Source: Planktomarina sp. (GTDB lineage: Bacteria > Pseudomonadota > Alphaproteobacteria > Rhodobacterales > Rhodobacteraceae). Taken from it: a stretch of 61,424 bases of DNA. A program made the translations under genes and the position numbers. Shown piece after piece: positions 9,190 through 18,884 of the stretch. The notes under the pieces were generated by a model. That model was not told the origin of the DNA and made no database searches. It was given only the letters and a program-made list of their open reading frames with translations. Within the stretch, counting starts at the first letter, position 1, and every line of letters starts with the position of its first letter. The stretch is from positions 1 through 61,424 of the forward strand of contig JADHLF010000009.1 of assembly GCA_016780825.1 (NCBI GenBank). The letters are read 5' to 3'.

Positions 9190-9563
9190 GTTTAAGCGGC
9201 AGTAAAAGAATTATTTTTTTTAGACTTGGTTGCCTCAACCATAGGTGGAAAGAGATTCTTTTTCGAAAAATACCGAGTCAAGAATTAAGATCTGTTGCAG
9301 AGTCACTTGGCCGAAGGATAAAAAAGTCTCAACGAGTCACTTTGAGTGCTCTGGGGGATACCTGCTCCAAGACAATGCCACTGCTGCACGGCGACATAAT
9401 CTTGGGACTATATAACATGATAAATCCATTTTATGGGTCATGGGTGCTATTCTTCGGAGAATTCGCCTGCCTGCTGGGGGCAGTGGCTTAGAAATTTGAA
9501 AGACGTTGTCATTGGGCTGCGTTGAAGTCGGGCCGGATGACCGGTCATTTATACTGGGATTAA
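9190..9563. promoter_or_regulatory. dnaA upstream region with four clustered GANTC sites
   Basis: A gene-free stretch between the rpsT terminator and dnaA. It has an AT-rich block near 9207-9222 and four GANTC motifs at 9254-9258 (GATTC), 9275-9279, 9300-9304 and 9334-9338 (all GAGTC). Two of them lie in a repeated GAGTCACTT. GANTC is the target of CcrM, whose gene is in this window. In Caulobacter, methylation of GANTC in the dnaA promoter affects dnaA transcription; the same role here is inference. I saw no cluster of DnaA boxes, so I do not call it an origin. Confidence 0.6.
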
Positions 9564-10919
9564 GTGAAACGCATGGCAACAGAGTTTTGGGATATCGCCG
9601 CGGATCGCTTGCGCAAGTCTCTTGGGAACAATAACTACAAATCATGGATCGAACCCCTACAATTTATGGGCGAGTCGGGCGGTGCGGCAGAGTTTTTTGT
9701 GCCGACCAGTTTTTTCGGAAATTACGTGCGCCAGCATTTCGAAGATCAAATCCTCTATCAAATGCGCGAATCTGGTCTTGATGTAACCCGTGCAACGTTT
9801 TCCGTAGGGCGCGTGGATAAAACGCCTGTGGCGCGCCAGTCGTCGCCCGCTGTTGATGCGCCAGCCAAGCCGCGCGAAATTCAAGGTGCAAAGCTCGACC
9901 AACGTTTCGTGTTCGACAATTTTGTTGTGGGCAAACCCAACGAATTGGCCCATGCCGCAGCGAAACGTGTGGCAGAAGCGGGTCCAGTCACCTTTAACCC
10001 ACTGTTTTTATATGGGGGCGTTGGCCTAGGAAAAACCCATTTGATGCATTCAATCGCTTGGGAGCTGCAATCGAATCGTCCTGATATCAATGTGATGTAT
10101 CTCTCTGCTGAACAATTCATGTATCGATTCGTGCAGGCCTTGCGTGACCGCAAGATGATGGATTTTAAAGAGCTATTCCGCTCGGTCGATGTCCTAATGG
10201 TAGATGATGTGCAATTCATCGGCGGAAAAGACAGCACCCAAGAGGAATTTTTTCATACTTTCAATGCTTTGGTGGACCAAAACAAGCAAATTATCATCTC
10301 CGCTGATCGTGCGCCGGGTGAGATAAAGCAATTAGAAGATCGCATCGCCAGCCGTTTGCAATGCGGTTTGGTGGTGGATTTACATCCCACCACCTATGAG
10401 CTGCGCCTTGGTATCTTACAGTCTAAAATTGAGCTCTATCAGTCCAGCTATCCGGGCATTGAAGTGCGTCAAGAAGTTGTGGAATTTTTGGCACATCGCA
10501 TTTCAACCAATGTTCGTGTGCTTGAGGGGGCTTTAACCCGGCTCTTTGCCTTTGCCTCACTGGTGGGGCGTGAAATTACGGTTGAGCTGACCCAAGATTG
10601 CCTGTCCGATATTCTGCGCGCCTCGGACCGCAAGGTTACAGTTGAGGAAATTCAGCGCAAAGTGAGCGATCACTATAATATTCGCCTATCTGATATGCTG
10701 GGCCCAAAGCGCCTGCGCAGCTTTGCGCGGCCGCGCCAGATTGCCATGTATCTGTGCAAGCAATTGACCAGCCGCTCTTTGCCAGAAATTGGCCGCAGAT
10801 TCGGTGGTCGAGACCATACGACCGTGATGCATGGGGTGCGGAAAATCGAGGATTTACGCAATCAGGACAGCCAAATGTCCGACGACTTGGACCTCCTGCG
10901 GCGCTCACTCGAGGCATAG
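9564..10919 (+). CDS. dnaA: chromosomal replication initiator DnaA
   Basis: AAA+ ATPase that opens the chromosomal origin. Domain I is at residues 1-80, a short variable linker follows, and the AAA+ core has Walker A GGVGLGKTHL at 151-160 and Walker B LMVDDVQF. Domain IV ends with the DNA-binding signature GGRDHTTVMHG. Length 451 is within family range. The frame opens with GTG at 9564 after a GGGA-containing stretch; an ATG three codons later (9573) is the alternative. It is followed after 102 bases by dnaN. That gap contains one near-consensus DnaA box on the minus strand (TTTTCCACA; TGTGGAAAA on the plus strand), which could allow autoregulation. Confidence 0.98.
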   Translation: MKRMATEFWDIAADRLRKSLGNNNYKSWIEPLQFMGESGGAAEFFVPTSFFGNYVRQHFEDQILYQMRESGLDVTRATFSVGRVDKTPVARQSSPAVDAPAKPREIQGAKLDQRFVFDNFVVGKPNELAHAAAKRVAEAGPVTFNPLFLYGGVGLGKTHLMHSIAWELQSNRPDINVMYLSAEQFMYRFVQALRDRKMMDFKELFRSVDVLMVDDVQFIGGKDSTQEEFFHTFNALVDQNKQIIISADRAPGEIKQLEDRIASRLQCGLVVDLHPTTYELRLGILQSKIELYQSSYPGIEVRQEVVEFLAHRISTNVRVLEGALTRLFAFASLVGREITVELTQDCLSDILRASDRKVTVEEIQRKVSDHYNIRLSDMLGPKRLRSFARPRQIAMYLCKQLTSRSLPEIGRRFGGRDHTTVMHGVRKIEDLRNQDSQMSDDLDLLRRSLEA

Positions 10920-11021
10920 CTGCCTTTCAAAACCTTTAAGGGTTAAAACCCATCAACACACTCTTGTGTCCTGTGGAAAACTCTTTACGGTTTATCTTCA
11001 AATTCGTGACGGAGAACGGCA

Positions 11022-12140
11022 ATGAAACTGGCTATTGAACGCGCAACTTTGTTGAAGGCTGTGTCCCAAGCGCAGTCCGTTGTGGAGCGTCGGAATACAA
11101 TTCCAATCTTGGCAAATGTATTGATCGAGGCGAGCGGCGATCATGTGTCTTTTCGTGCGACAGATTTGGACATTGAGGTTGTAGATCGTGTGACCGCTAT
11201 GGTGGAGCGCGCAGGAGCCAGCACGGTATCTGCGGTGACCTTGCATGAGATCGTGAGAAAATTGCCCGATGGCGCTTTGGTGACCTTGACTGATGATGGC
11301 GCCTCTGGCCGCTTGACCGTTGAAGCCGGCCGGTCAAATTTCTCTTTGACGACCCTGCCGAAGGAAGATTTCCCGGTCATGGCCACCTCGGAATATACGT
11401 CCAACTTCACCGCCTCTGCGATGACCTTGCGCCGGCTTTTTGACAAATCAAAATTTGCGATTTCCACCGAAGAGACCCGGTATTATTTGAACGGTGTCTA
11501 TATGCATGTGGCAGAGGGTGACGGGGGACAAAAACTGCGCTGTGTCGCTACGGATGGTCACCGTTTGGCGCGGATTGATGCGGATCTGCCCACAGATGCC
11601 GGAGATATGCCCGGTGTGATTGTGCCGCGTAAAACAGTTGGTGAAATGCGCAAATTGCTGGATGATGATGACGCGCAGATTGCCGTTTCAGTTTCGGAAA
11701 CCAAAGTGCGCTTTGCGACGCCGCATGTTACACTCACCTCAAAAGTGATCGATGGCACCTTCCCAGATTATACGCGGGTGATTCCTTCGGGCAATACGCG
11801 CAAATTGGAAGTGGATGCGGCCGAATTTGCCAAAGCAGTTGACCGGGTTGCCACGGTTTCGTCCGAGCGGTCGCGGGCCGTGAAACTGGCATTGGATGAA
11901 GATCGTCTCATCTTGTCGGTGAACGCACCTGACAGTGGCGCTGCTGAAGAGGAATTGGCCGTCGCCTATGGCGATGAAAAATTGGAAATTGGCTTTAACG
12001 CGAAATATCTGCTTGAAATTGCCAGTCAGGTTGATCGGGAAAATGCGGTGTTCTTGTTCAACACGTCAGGGGATCCAACCTTGATGCGTGAGGGCAATGA
12101 CACTTCGGCCATTTATGTCGTCATGCCGATGCGCGTTTAA
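11022..12140 (+). CDS. dnaN: DNA polymerase III beta sliding clamp
   Basis: A 372-residue protein with the three-fold repeated clamp fold. It encircles DNA and tethers polymerase III. Recognisable segments include the N-terminal QSVVERRNTIPILANVL and the C-terminal NTSGDPTLMREG...YVVMPMRV, which end like other clamps and include the hydrophobic cleft for clamp-binding peptides. It lies between dnaA and recF in the canonical order; recF starts 25 bases after its stop, so they are probably one transcript. Confidence 0.98.
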   Translation: MKLAIERATLLKAVSQAQSVVERRNTIPILANVLIEASGDHVSFRATDLDIEVVDRVTAMVERAGASTVSAVTLHEIVRKLPDGALVTLTDDGASGRLTVEAGRSNFSLTTLPKEDFPVMATSEYTSNFTASAMTLRRLFDKSKFAISTEETRYYLNGVYMHVAEGDGGQKLRCVATDGHRLARIDADLPTDAGDMPGVIVPRKTVGEMRKLLDDDDAQIAVSVSETKVRFATPHVTLTSKVIDGTFPDYTRVIPSGNTRKLEVDAAEFAKAVDRVATVSSERSRAVKLALDEDRLILSVNAPDSGAAEEELAVAYGDEKLEIGFNAKYLLEIASQVDRENAVFLFNTSGDPTLMREGNDTSAIYVVMPMRV

Positions 12141-12165
12141 GCTGGCGTGAATGTGAAGGGCGCAG

Positions 12166-13272
12166 ATGCCCAATCTTGCTGTTGAATCTTTGAGCCTGTC
12201 GCATTTTCGGTCGCATCATGTGGTGCAGATCGATTGCGACCCGCGGCCTGTTGCCATTTACGGAGCCAATGGGGCCGGCAAGACCAATATCTTAGAGGCA
12301 GTATCCCTACTGTCGCCCGGTCGTGGCGTGCGGCGGTCGACTGCGGAAGAAATGACACGCCGCCCCGAGGCGCTGGGCTGGAAGGTCTCGGCTGTGTTGC
12401 GCGCGCAAGATCGCCTGCATGAGATAGAGACCTGGTCGCAAAATGGCGCGACGCGTCAACTGCGGATTGACGGAAAAGCGGCCACTCAGGTTATGTTGGG
12501 GCGCATTGCGCGTGTCCTATGGTTGATCCCCGCAATGGACCGTCTTTGGATAGAAGGTGCAGAGGGGCGCCGCCGGTTTTTGGATCGCATTGCGCTCTCT
12601 TTTGATCCAAATCACGGCGAGCAGGTGATTATTTATGAAAAAGCCATGCGAGAGCGCAATCGTCTGTTGAAAAATCAAGTGACGGATGCCCATTGGTATC
12701 GGGCCATTGAAGGGCAAATGGCAGCCACGGGCGTTCAAATCCGAAGGGCGCGGGAGGAGGCCTTGGCCTATATCCACGCGGCGCAAGATCAGGCAGAAAC
12801 AGCCTTTCCAACCGCGCATTTGACTCTGACCAATTCGGAAAACATTGAAATTTCAGACAGTCATGATGATTTTGCTGAGCTTTTGGCCGATTACCGAAAT
12901 CGAGATCTTGCCGCTGGTCGCAGCCTGGCCGGTCCGCATCGTGATGATCTTTTCGGTGTCTTTGCAGCAAAAAATGTTCCAGCAAAAGACAGCTCCACAG
13001 GTGAGCAAAAGGCGCTTTTGATTTCGCTCATCCTCGCCAACGGTCGTGCGCTGAAAGACCAAACTGGCCTGCCGCCGATCCTGCTTTTAGATGAGGTGGC
13101 AGCGCATTTGGATGCCGCCCGCAGAGCGGCGCTCTATGACGAAATTTGCGCGCTGGGAGCTCAGGCTTGGATGAGTGGCACGGGGCCTGAATTGTTTGAA
13201 GAACTTGGCGACCGGGCGCAGCATCTTTTGGTGACAGAGGTTGAGGGGAAATCAAAAGTGGATCTTCAATGA
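12166..13272 (+). CDS. recF: DNA replication and repair protein RecF
   Basis: SMC-like ATPase that helps load RecA at gaps via RecFOR. Walker A is GANGAGKTN at residues 33-41, the ABC signature region appears as STGEQKALL, and Walker B is PPILLLDEVAAHLD. Length is 368 residues. Its TGA stop overlaps the ATG of the following LysE-type exporter gene (ATGA), showing coupling with a gene outside the usual dnaN-recF-gyrB set. Confidence 0.97.
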   Translation: MPNLAVESLSLSHFRSHHVVQIDCDPRPVAIYGANGAGKTNILEAVSLLSPGRGVRRSTAEEMTRRPEALGWKVSAVLRAQDRLHEIETWSQNGATRQLRIDGKAATQVMLGRIARVLWLIPAMDRLWIEGAEGRRRFLDRIALSFDPNHGEQVIIYEKAMRERNRLLKNQVTDAHWYRAIEGQMAATGVQIRRAREEALAYIHAAQDQAETAFPTAHLTLTNSENIEISDSHDDFAELLADYRNRDLAAGRSLAGPHRDDLFGVFAAKNVPAKDSSTGEQKALLISLILANGRALKDQTGLPPILLLDEVAAHLDAARRAALYDEICALGAQAWMSGTGPELFEELGDRAQHLLVTEVEGKSKVDLQ

Positions 13273-13889
13273 TTTTGGCTTTTTCAGATTTGGCGCTTTA
13301 TGCCATCGCTGTTTTTATTTTATTCATTACCCCCGGTCCGGTTTGGGTCGCTCTTTTGGCCCGCGCCATGTCGGGCGGCTTTCAGGCGGCTTGGCCCTTG
13401 GCATTGGGCGTGGCGATGGGCGATGCCGTTTGGCCGGTTTTGGCGATCCTTGGAGTGAGCTGGGTGGTCAATGAAATTGCCGACATTATGATCATCTTGC
13501 GCTATGTCGCGGCCGTGGTGTTCCTTACAATGGGTGTTCTGTTGATGCTCAAGGCTGATGTCGCCTTGAGCAGTGACCAGCGCTTGACGCGACCGGGCAT
13601 GTGGGGGGGCTTTATTGCTGGCGTGGTGGTGATATTAGGTAACCCAAAGGCCATTCTGTTTTACATGGGCGTTCTGCCGGGCTTTTTTGACCTGACGCAA
13701 GTGACGGCATGGGATGTCTTGGCCATTGTTGCGGTCTCTATCCTCACCCCGCTTTTGGGGAATTTGATCCTTGCTGGCTTTGTAAATCGTGCGCGTGATC
13801 TGCTGCAAACACCGCAGGCAGTGCGGCGCGTAAACCGCATTTCTGGAGGTCTTTTGATCGCCGTTGGGATCATTATTCCCTTTACCTAG
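13269..13889 (+). CDS. LysE/RhtB-family exporter
   Basis: A 206-residue inner-membrane protein with about six hydrophobic segments and the LysE-type opening FITPGPVWVALLARAMSGG (residues about 17-35). The family exports amino acids or small related metabolites; the substrate cannot be told from sequence. It starts inside the recF stop codon (4-base overlap) and lies between recF and gyrB, which are normally adjacent. It is therefore probably expressed with the replication genes. No link in function is evident. Confidence 0.88.
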   Translation: MILAFSDLALYAIAVFILFITPGPVWVALLARAMSGGFQAAWPLALGVAMGDAVWPVLAILGVSWVVNEIADIMIILRYVAAVVFLTMGVLLMLKADVALSSDQRLTRPGMWGGFIAGVVVILGNPKAILFYMGVLPGFFDLTQVTAWDVLAIVAVSILTPLLGNLILAGFVNRARDLLQTPQAVRRVNRISGGLLIAVGIIIPFT

Positions 13890-14038
13890 CCCCGCAGAAA
13901 TAGAGGTTTTTTGCGAAAGATCACATCGGGTTTGCTGCCGTAAAAAATCGCTGTCTTAACCACAATCCATTGTGCCATTTGCGTGACATTCATCTCGAAT
14001 TCCGCTATTTGTTGTATAACTCAAAAAAGGGTATCGGG

Positions 14039-16456
14039 ATGTCTGAGCAAACTGTGAATGTTGAAGAATATGGCGCAGATTCCATTAAAGTTCTTAGGGG
14101 CTTAGAGGCTGTTCGCAAACGGCCGGGGATGTATATCGGGGACACGGATGATGGCTCCGGTTTGCATCATATGGTGTATGAGGTTGTGGACAATGGCATT
14201 GATGAGGCGCTGGCTGGCCATGCGGATCATGTTTTGGTGCGGATCAATGCGGACAGCTCGGTTTCCGTCGCGGACAATGGTCGCGGTATTCCGGTTGGCA
14301 TTCACGAAGAAGAGGGTGTGTCTGCCGCTGAGGTGATTATGACCCAGCTGCATGCGGGCGGTAAATTTGACAGCAACTCCTACAAGGTTTCTGGCGGATT
14401 GCACGGGGTTGGGGTTTCAGTTGTTAATGCCTTGTCGGTATGGCTGGAGCTGCGCATCTGGCGCGAAGGTAAAGAGCACGTCGCGCGGTTCGAGCATGGT
14501 GACACAGCCGAACACTTAAAAGTTGTCGGCGCATGCGGCGATCGTACCGGTACGGAAGTGCGTTTCCTGGCGTCGACAGAGACCTTCTCAAATCTTGAGT
14601 ATAAATTTGAAATCCTGGAAAAGCGCCTGCGTGAATTGGCGTTCTTGAATTCAGGCGTGCGAATTATTCTTGAAGACCTGCGCCCGGCCGAACCTCTGCG
14701 CAGTGAGCTCTATTATGACGGCGGCGTGCGTGAGTTTGTGAAATATCTTGACCGTTCCAAATCCTCGATCATGGAAGAGCCGATTTATGTCAAAGGCACC
14801 CGTGATGATATCGGTGTCGAAGTGGCAATGTGGTGGAACGATTCCTATCACGAAAATGTCCTGCCCTTCACCAATAATATCCCACAGCGCGACGGCGGCA
14901 CCCATATGGCGGGCTTTCGAGGGGCGTTGACCCGAACCATTAACAACTACGCCCAATCCAGCGGCATCGCCAAAAAAGAGAAAATCAGCTTCACAGGCGA
15001 TGATGCGCGCGAGGGTTTAACCTGTGTGTTATCTGTCAAAGTTCCTGATCCGAAATTTTCCAGCCAGACCAAAGACAAATTGGTCAGCTCAGAAGTGCGC
15101 CCGGCGGTTGAGGGCTTGGTTGGCGAGAAATTGGCTGAGTGGTTCGAAGAAAACCCAGCGCAGGCAAAGGTTATTGTTGGCAAGATTGTTGAGGCTGCCA
15201 TGGCCCGAGAAGCGGCGCGCAAGGCCCGCGACCTCACACGGCGCAAGACTGCGATGGATGTGAACTTCTTGGCAGGAAAACTCAAAGATTGTTCGGAAAA
15301 AGATCCCTCAAAAACCGAAGTGTTTTTGGTGGAAGGGGACAGCGCTGGCGGTTCGGCACAAACTGGGCGTGACCGTATGACTCAAGCGGTTTTGCCACTG
15401 CGCGGCAAAATCTTGAACGTCGAGCGCGCGCGGTTTGATCGGATGCTGGGTAGCCAAGAAATTGGAAATTTGGTCATGGCGCTGGGTACTGGCATTGGCC
15501 GTGATGAATTTGATATTAAGAAGCTTCGCTATCATAAAATTGTGATCATGACAGATGCCGACGTGGATGGTGCGCATATCCGCACGCTCTTGCTGACGTT
15601 CTTTTTCCGTCAAATGCCCGAGTTGATTGAAGGTGGTTATCTCTATATCGCGCAGCCACCGTTGTTTAAGGTGAGCCGCGGGCGCTCTGAAGTCTATCTC
15701 AAGGACCAGCCAGCCTTGGATGAATACCTCATCGAACAGGGTATTGAAGGCGCGTTGCTGCGTTTGACGAATGGTGAAGAAATTATTGGCGCCGATTTGA
15801 TGCGCGTTGTGGAAGAGGCGCGTCAGTTGAAGCGCATTGTAGACGCATTCCCCACCCATTACCCACGTCACATTTTGGAGCAAGCGGCAATCGCCGGGGC
15901 CTTCGTGCCTGGGGCGGTGGATCGTGACTTGCAAGGCATGGCGGATGCCGTTGCGCGCCGGCTTGATCTGATTGCCTTGGAATATGAGCGGGGATGGCAG
16001 GGCCGCCCGACACAGGATCGTGGCATGCGTTTGGCGCGGATCTTGCGCGGCGTGGAAGAGGTGCGCAATCTTGATGGGGCCATGCTCCGTTCCGGCGAAG
16101 CGCGTCGCACTGGGCTTTTGACCCAAAGCTTGCAAGATACCTACGGCGGTCCGTGCACATTGGTGCGCAAAGATCGGGTGCAGGTGGTCAATGGCCCCCT
16201 CACGCTGTTGAGCGCGATTTTGGAAGAGGGCGAGAAAGGGCTTTCGCTGCAACGTTATAAAGGCCTCGGCGAAATGAACCCCGATCAGCTGTGGGAAACC
16301 ACATTGGATCCAGATGCGCGAACCTTGTTGCAAGTACGGATTGACGATGTCGCGGAAGCGGATGATTTATTTACCAAGCTGATGGGCGATGTGGTGGAGC
16401 CGCGTCGGGAATTCATCCAAAATAACGCGCTCAATGTGTCCAACTTGGATTTCTAA
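14039..16456 (+). CDS. gyrB: DNA gyrase subunit B
   Basis: ATPase subunit of gyrase, 805 residues. The GHKL ATP-binding site (VYEVVDNGIDEALAGHAD; DNGRGIPV; GLHGVGVSVVNAL), the TOPRIM motifs (EGDSAGGSA and DADVDGAHI) and the C-terminal GLGEMNPDQLWETT are all intact. The start is the ATG at 14039, preceded by GGGTATCGGG and giving MSEQTVN..; an upstream in-frame start at 13970 adds 23 unrelated residues. A 149-base spacer before it could carry its own promoter. Confidence 0.98.
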   Translation: MSEQTVNVEEYGADSIKVLRGLEAVRKRPGMYIGDTDDGSGLHHMVYEVVDNGIDEALAGHADHVLVRINADSSVSVADNGRGIPVGIHEEEGVSAAEVIMTQLHAGGKFDSNSYKVSGGLHGVGVSVVNALSVWLELRIWREGKEHVARFEHGDTAEHLKVVGACGDRTGTEVRFLASTETFSNLEYKFEILEKRLRELAFLNSGVRIILEDLRPAEPLRSELYYDGGVREFVKYLDRSKSSIMEEPIYVKGTRDDIGVEVAMWWNDSYHENVLPFTNNIPQRDGGTHMAGFRGALTRTINNYAQSSGIAKKEKISFTGDDAREGLTCVLSVKVPDPKFSSQTKDKLVSSEVRPAVEGLVGEKLAEWFEENPAQAKVIVGKIVEAAMAREAARKARDLTRRKTAMDVNFLAGKLKDCSEKDPSKTEVFLVEGDSAGGSAQTGRDRMTQAVLPLRGKILNVERARFDRMLGSQEIGNLVMALGTGIGRDEFDIKKLRYHKIVIMTDADVDGAHIRTLLLTFFFRQMPELIEGGYLYIAQPPLFKVSRGRSEVYLKDQPALDEYLIEQGIEGALLRLTNGEEIIGADLMRVVEEARQLKRIVDAFPTHYPRHILEQAAIAGAFVPGAVDRDLQGMADAVARRLDLIALEYERGWQGRPTQDRGMRLARILRGVEEVRNLDGAMLRSGEARRTGLLTQSLQDTYGGPCTLVRKDRVQVVNGPLTLLSAILEEGEKGLSLQRYKGLGEMNPDQLWETTLDPDARTLLQVRIDDVAEADDLFTKLMGDVVEPRREFIQNNALNVSNLDF

Positions 16457-16485
16457 AACTGACCGAACTGGGAGTACCTCGGGCA

Positions 16486-17856
16486 ATGCAACGCGGTGGT
16501 GTTTCGTTTTGGTATCAAGAGCTGGGCGGGTTGCCAAAACCGCGCCCGGCCTTGGACCGGCCTATCAGCGCAGATATATGCATCATTGGGGCGGGCTTTA
16601 CCGGGCTGTGGGCGGCCTATTATCTTAAAAAAGCCGATCCATCTTTGAACATCGTTATTGTTGAAGAGCATTTCGCCGGTTTTGGGGCTTCGGGTCGTAA
16701 CGGCGGGTGGCTGTCGGGTAATTTTGCTTGGGATCATGAAAAATACCTAAGCAGTGGTACGGCCGAGCAGGTCAAGGCCATGGTGGCGGCGTTTCACGGC
16801 ACTGTTGATGAGGTGATTGCGGTGGCTGAGGTGGAAGGCTTCGACGCGGATATCCACCGCACGCAAGAACTGGCCATCGCTACGAATGCGCATCAATTTC
16901 AGAGGCTTGCGCCTGAGCTAAAGCGATTGCGCCACTGGGGTGATCATCGCAGCCAGCTTGAAAGTGAGGCGCAATTGCGCGCGCGTGTTGCCATTCCGAG
17001 CGCCAGGGGTGCGCTTGTGACCTCTGGTGTGGCACGGATTCAGCCGGCCAAATTCGTGCGCGGATTGGCCGATGCTGTGGCGCGATTAGGGGTTACGATT
17101 TACGAAACGACCCGGGCGCATAAAATTTCGAAAGGTCAGGTCATAACCGATCAAGGCCGAGTGGCCTGCGCGGTGGTTTTGAAAGCCACCGAAGGCTATA
17201 GCGCCCAATTGCCCGGCTATGGGCGTGATTGGCTGCCTCTCAACTCTGCGCAAATTGTGACGGAAGTTTTGCCCCCAGAGCTGTGGCGAGACATTGGCTG
17301 GTCGGGTGCAGAGCTGATTGGAGACATGGCTCATGCCTATTGCTATTGCCAGCGTACAGCAGATGGGCGCATCGCGGTTGGAGGTCGGGGGCTGCCCTAT
17401 CTTTTGAATTCCAAAATTAGGCCCGATGGCCGGCCAACCTCGGGCACAATCGCAGAATTGCGGGGGATTCTTGCGCGTCTGTTTCCTGCGGCGACCCATG
17501 TCCCCTTGGCCCATGCTTGGCAGGGGGTCTTAGGCGTTCCAAGGGATTGGTGCGCCACTGTTGGCCTGGATCGTGAAACCAAGATTGGTTGGGCCGGCGG
17601 ATATGTGGGGGTTGGTTTGACCTCGGCAAATTTAGCCGGGCGTACCTTGCGTGACTTGGTGCTGTCAAATCCTACGGCTTTGACAGAATTGCCATGGGTC
17701 AACCGTGCGGTCCGAGTCTGGGAGCGCGAGCCTTTGCGATGGATGGCGGTGCGCGGTCTCTATGCGGTGTTGAAAGCCGCCGATCGGGCCGAAGCCGAAG
17801 GCAAAGCCTATGCGCCGCATCTTGCGCGGCTTGGAGCTTGGATCAAATCTCAGTAG
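16486..17856 (+). CDS. FAD-dependent oxidoreductase (DAO family, PuuB-like)
   Basis: A 456-residue member of the D-amino-acid-oxidase-like (DadA/PuuB/OrdL) family. The FAD-binding dinucleotide fold is at residues about 27-60: CIIGAGFTGLWAAYYL, an acidic end (VIVEEHFAGFGASGRNGGW) and a C-terminal WAGGYVGVGLT glycine loop. The ASGRNGGW motif is typical of gamma-glutamylputrescine oxidoreductases and related amine oxidases, but no putrescine-pathway neighbour is present, so the substrate is open. It follows gyrB by 29 bases with its own ribosome-binding site (GGGAG) and converges on trhO with a 7-base gap. Confidence 0.88.
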   Translation: MQRGGVSFWYQELGGLPKPRPALDRPISADICIIGAGFTGLWAAYYLKKADPSLNIVIVEEHFAGFGASGRNGGWLSGNFAWDHEKYLSSGTAEQVKAMVAAFHGTVDEVIAVAEVEGFDADIHRTQELAIATNAHQFQRLAPELKRLRHWGDHRSQLESEAQLRARVAIPSARGALVTSGVARIQPAKFVRGLADAVARLGVTIYETTRAHKISKGQVITDQGRVACAVVLKATEGYSAQLPGYGRDWLPLNSAQIVTEVLPPELWRDIGWSGAELIGDMAHAYCYCQRTADGRIAVGGRGLPYLLNSKIRPDGRPTSGTIAELRGILARLFPAATHVPLAHAWQGVLGVPRDWCATVGLDRETKIGWAGGYVGVGLTSANLAGRTLRDLVLSNPTALTELPWVNRAVRVWEREPLRWMAVRGLYAVLKAADRAEAEGKAYAPHLARLGAWIKSQ

Positions 17857-17863
17857 GGCGCCC

Positions 17864-18754
17864 CTATCTCGCGGCGGCGTCGATCTGCCTTTGGCGCTCC
17901 CCGAAACGTGCGCGGTCCTCATCGGAATATTCGTCCACACATTGGTGGCACTGTACCCCTTTGATATAGTCAACACGATTTTTGTCGGATTCTGTGATGG
18001 GTCTGCGGCAGGCATAGCATTGATCAAAACTGCCCTCGACCAAGCCGTGACCCACGGACACGCGATTGTCGAAGACGAAGCATTCACCCTGCCAAGTGCT
18101 TTCTTCCTGCGGCACCTCTTCGAGATATTTCAAGATTCCGCCCTTCAGGTGATAGACTTCCTCTACCCCTTCACCGAGCAGAAAGTTGGTAGATTTTTCG
18201 CAACGAATGCCGCCGGTGCAAAACATGGCAATTTTTTTGTTGTGAAAGCGATGTTTGTTTTCGGCCCACCACTGTGGAAATTCACGGAAGGTTTTGGTCT
18301 TGGGATCAATCGCCCCTTCAAACGTGCCGATGCCCACCTCATAATCGTTGCGCGTATCAATCACTGCGACATCCGGTGCGGCAATCAGCGCGTTCCATTC
18401 ATGCGGATCGACATAGTGGCCAGTGCCCGCGCGCGGATCGACATTGGGTTGGCCCATTGTGACAATCTCTTTTTTCAGGCGGACTTTCATGCGCTTGAAG
18501 GGCATGATGCTGGCCGTGCTCTCTTTATGTTCAAAATCCGAACACCCAGGCAGCGCGGCGATATGCGCCCAAAGCCGAGCAATTCCCTGTTTGGGTCCAG
18601 CGACAGTGCCGTTGATTCCTTCTTTGGCGAGCAAAATTGTGCCTTTGATGCCCTCATGCTCACAAAGTGACAGCATCGGCGCGCGCAGAGCCTCTGGATC
18701 GTCAAAGCGGGTGAAGTGATAAAGAGCGGAGACTGTAAACATAGTTTGCGTCAT
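17864..18754 (-). CDS. trhO: tRNA uridine(34) hydroxylase TrhO
   Basis: Rhodanese-domain protein (YceA family, 296 residues) that hydroxylates U34 in tRNA wobble positions toward 5-hydroxyuridine derivatives. The N-terminal acylphosphatase-like part includes CEHEGIKGTILLAKEGING; the rhodanese domain carries the catalytic loop MFCTGGIRCEKST with the active Cys. The C-terminal Cys-rich segment (CYACRRPI...CHQCVDEYS) is characteristic. It faces the FAD oxidoreductase tail-to-tail, with only 7 bases between stops. Confidence 0.95.
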   Translation of the reverse strand: MTQTMFTVSALYHFTRFDDPEALRAPMLSLCEHEGIKGTILLAKEGINGTVAGPKQGIARLWAHIAALPGCSDFEHKESTASIMPFKRMKVRLKKEIVTMGQPNVDPRAGTGHYVDPHEWNALIAAPDVAVIDTRNDYEVGIGTFEGAIDPKTKTFREFPQWWAENKHRFHNKKIAMFCTGGIRCEKSTNFLLGEGVEEVYHLKGGILKYLEEVPQEESTWQGECFVFDNRVSVGHGLVEGSFDQCYACRRPITESDKNRVDYIKGVQCHQCVDEYSDEDRARFGERQRQIDAAAR

Positions 18755-18884
18755 AATCTGAAGTCGTCATTGCTGCAAGATAGATAGCTAAAGCTTCGAT
18801 GTCGCTTTATGGGTGCTTTGATAACATTGACCTTATGGGCGCGGGTCATTACCTCTGTGCGCGAAGCTTGGATAGGGGATCCAA

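Noticed and set aside
9135..9563. Possible chromosomal origin upstream of dnaA
   Set aside because: There is an AT-rich block but I found no cluster of DnaA boxes, and many alphaproteobacterial origins lie elsewhere.
15308..16333. Long antisense open frame in gyrB
   Set aside because: It mirrors a well-conserved gene on the other strand and has no family resemblance.
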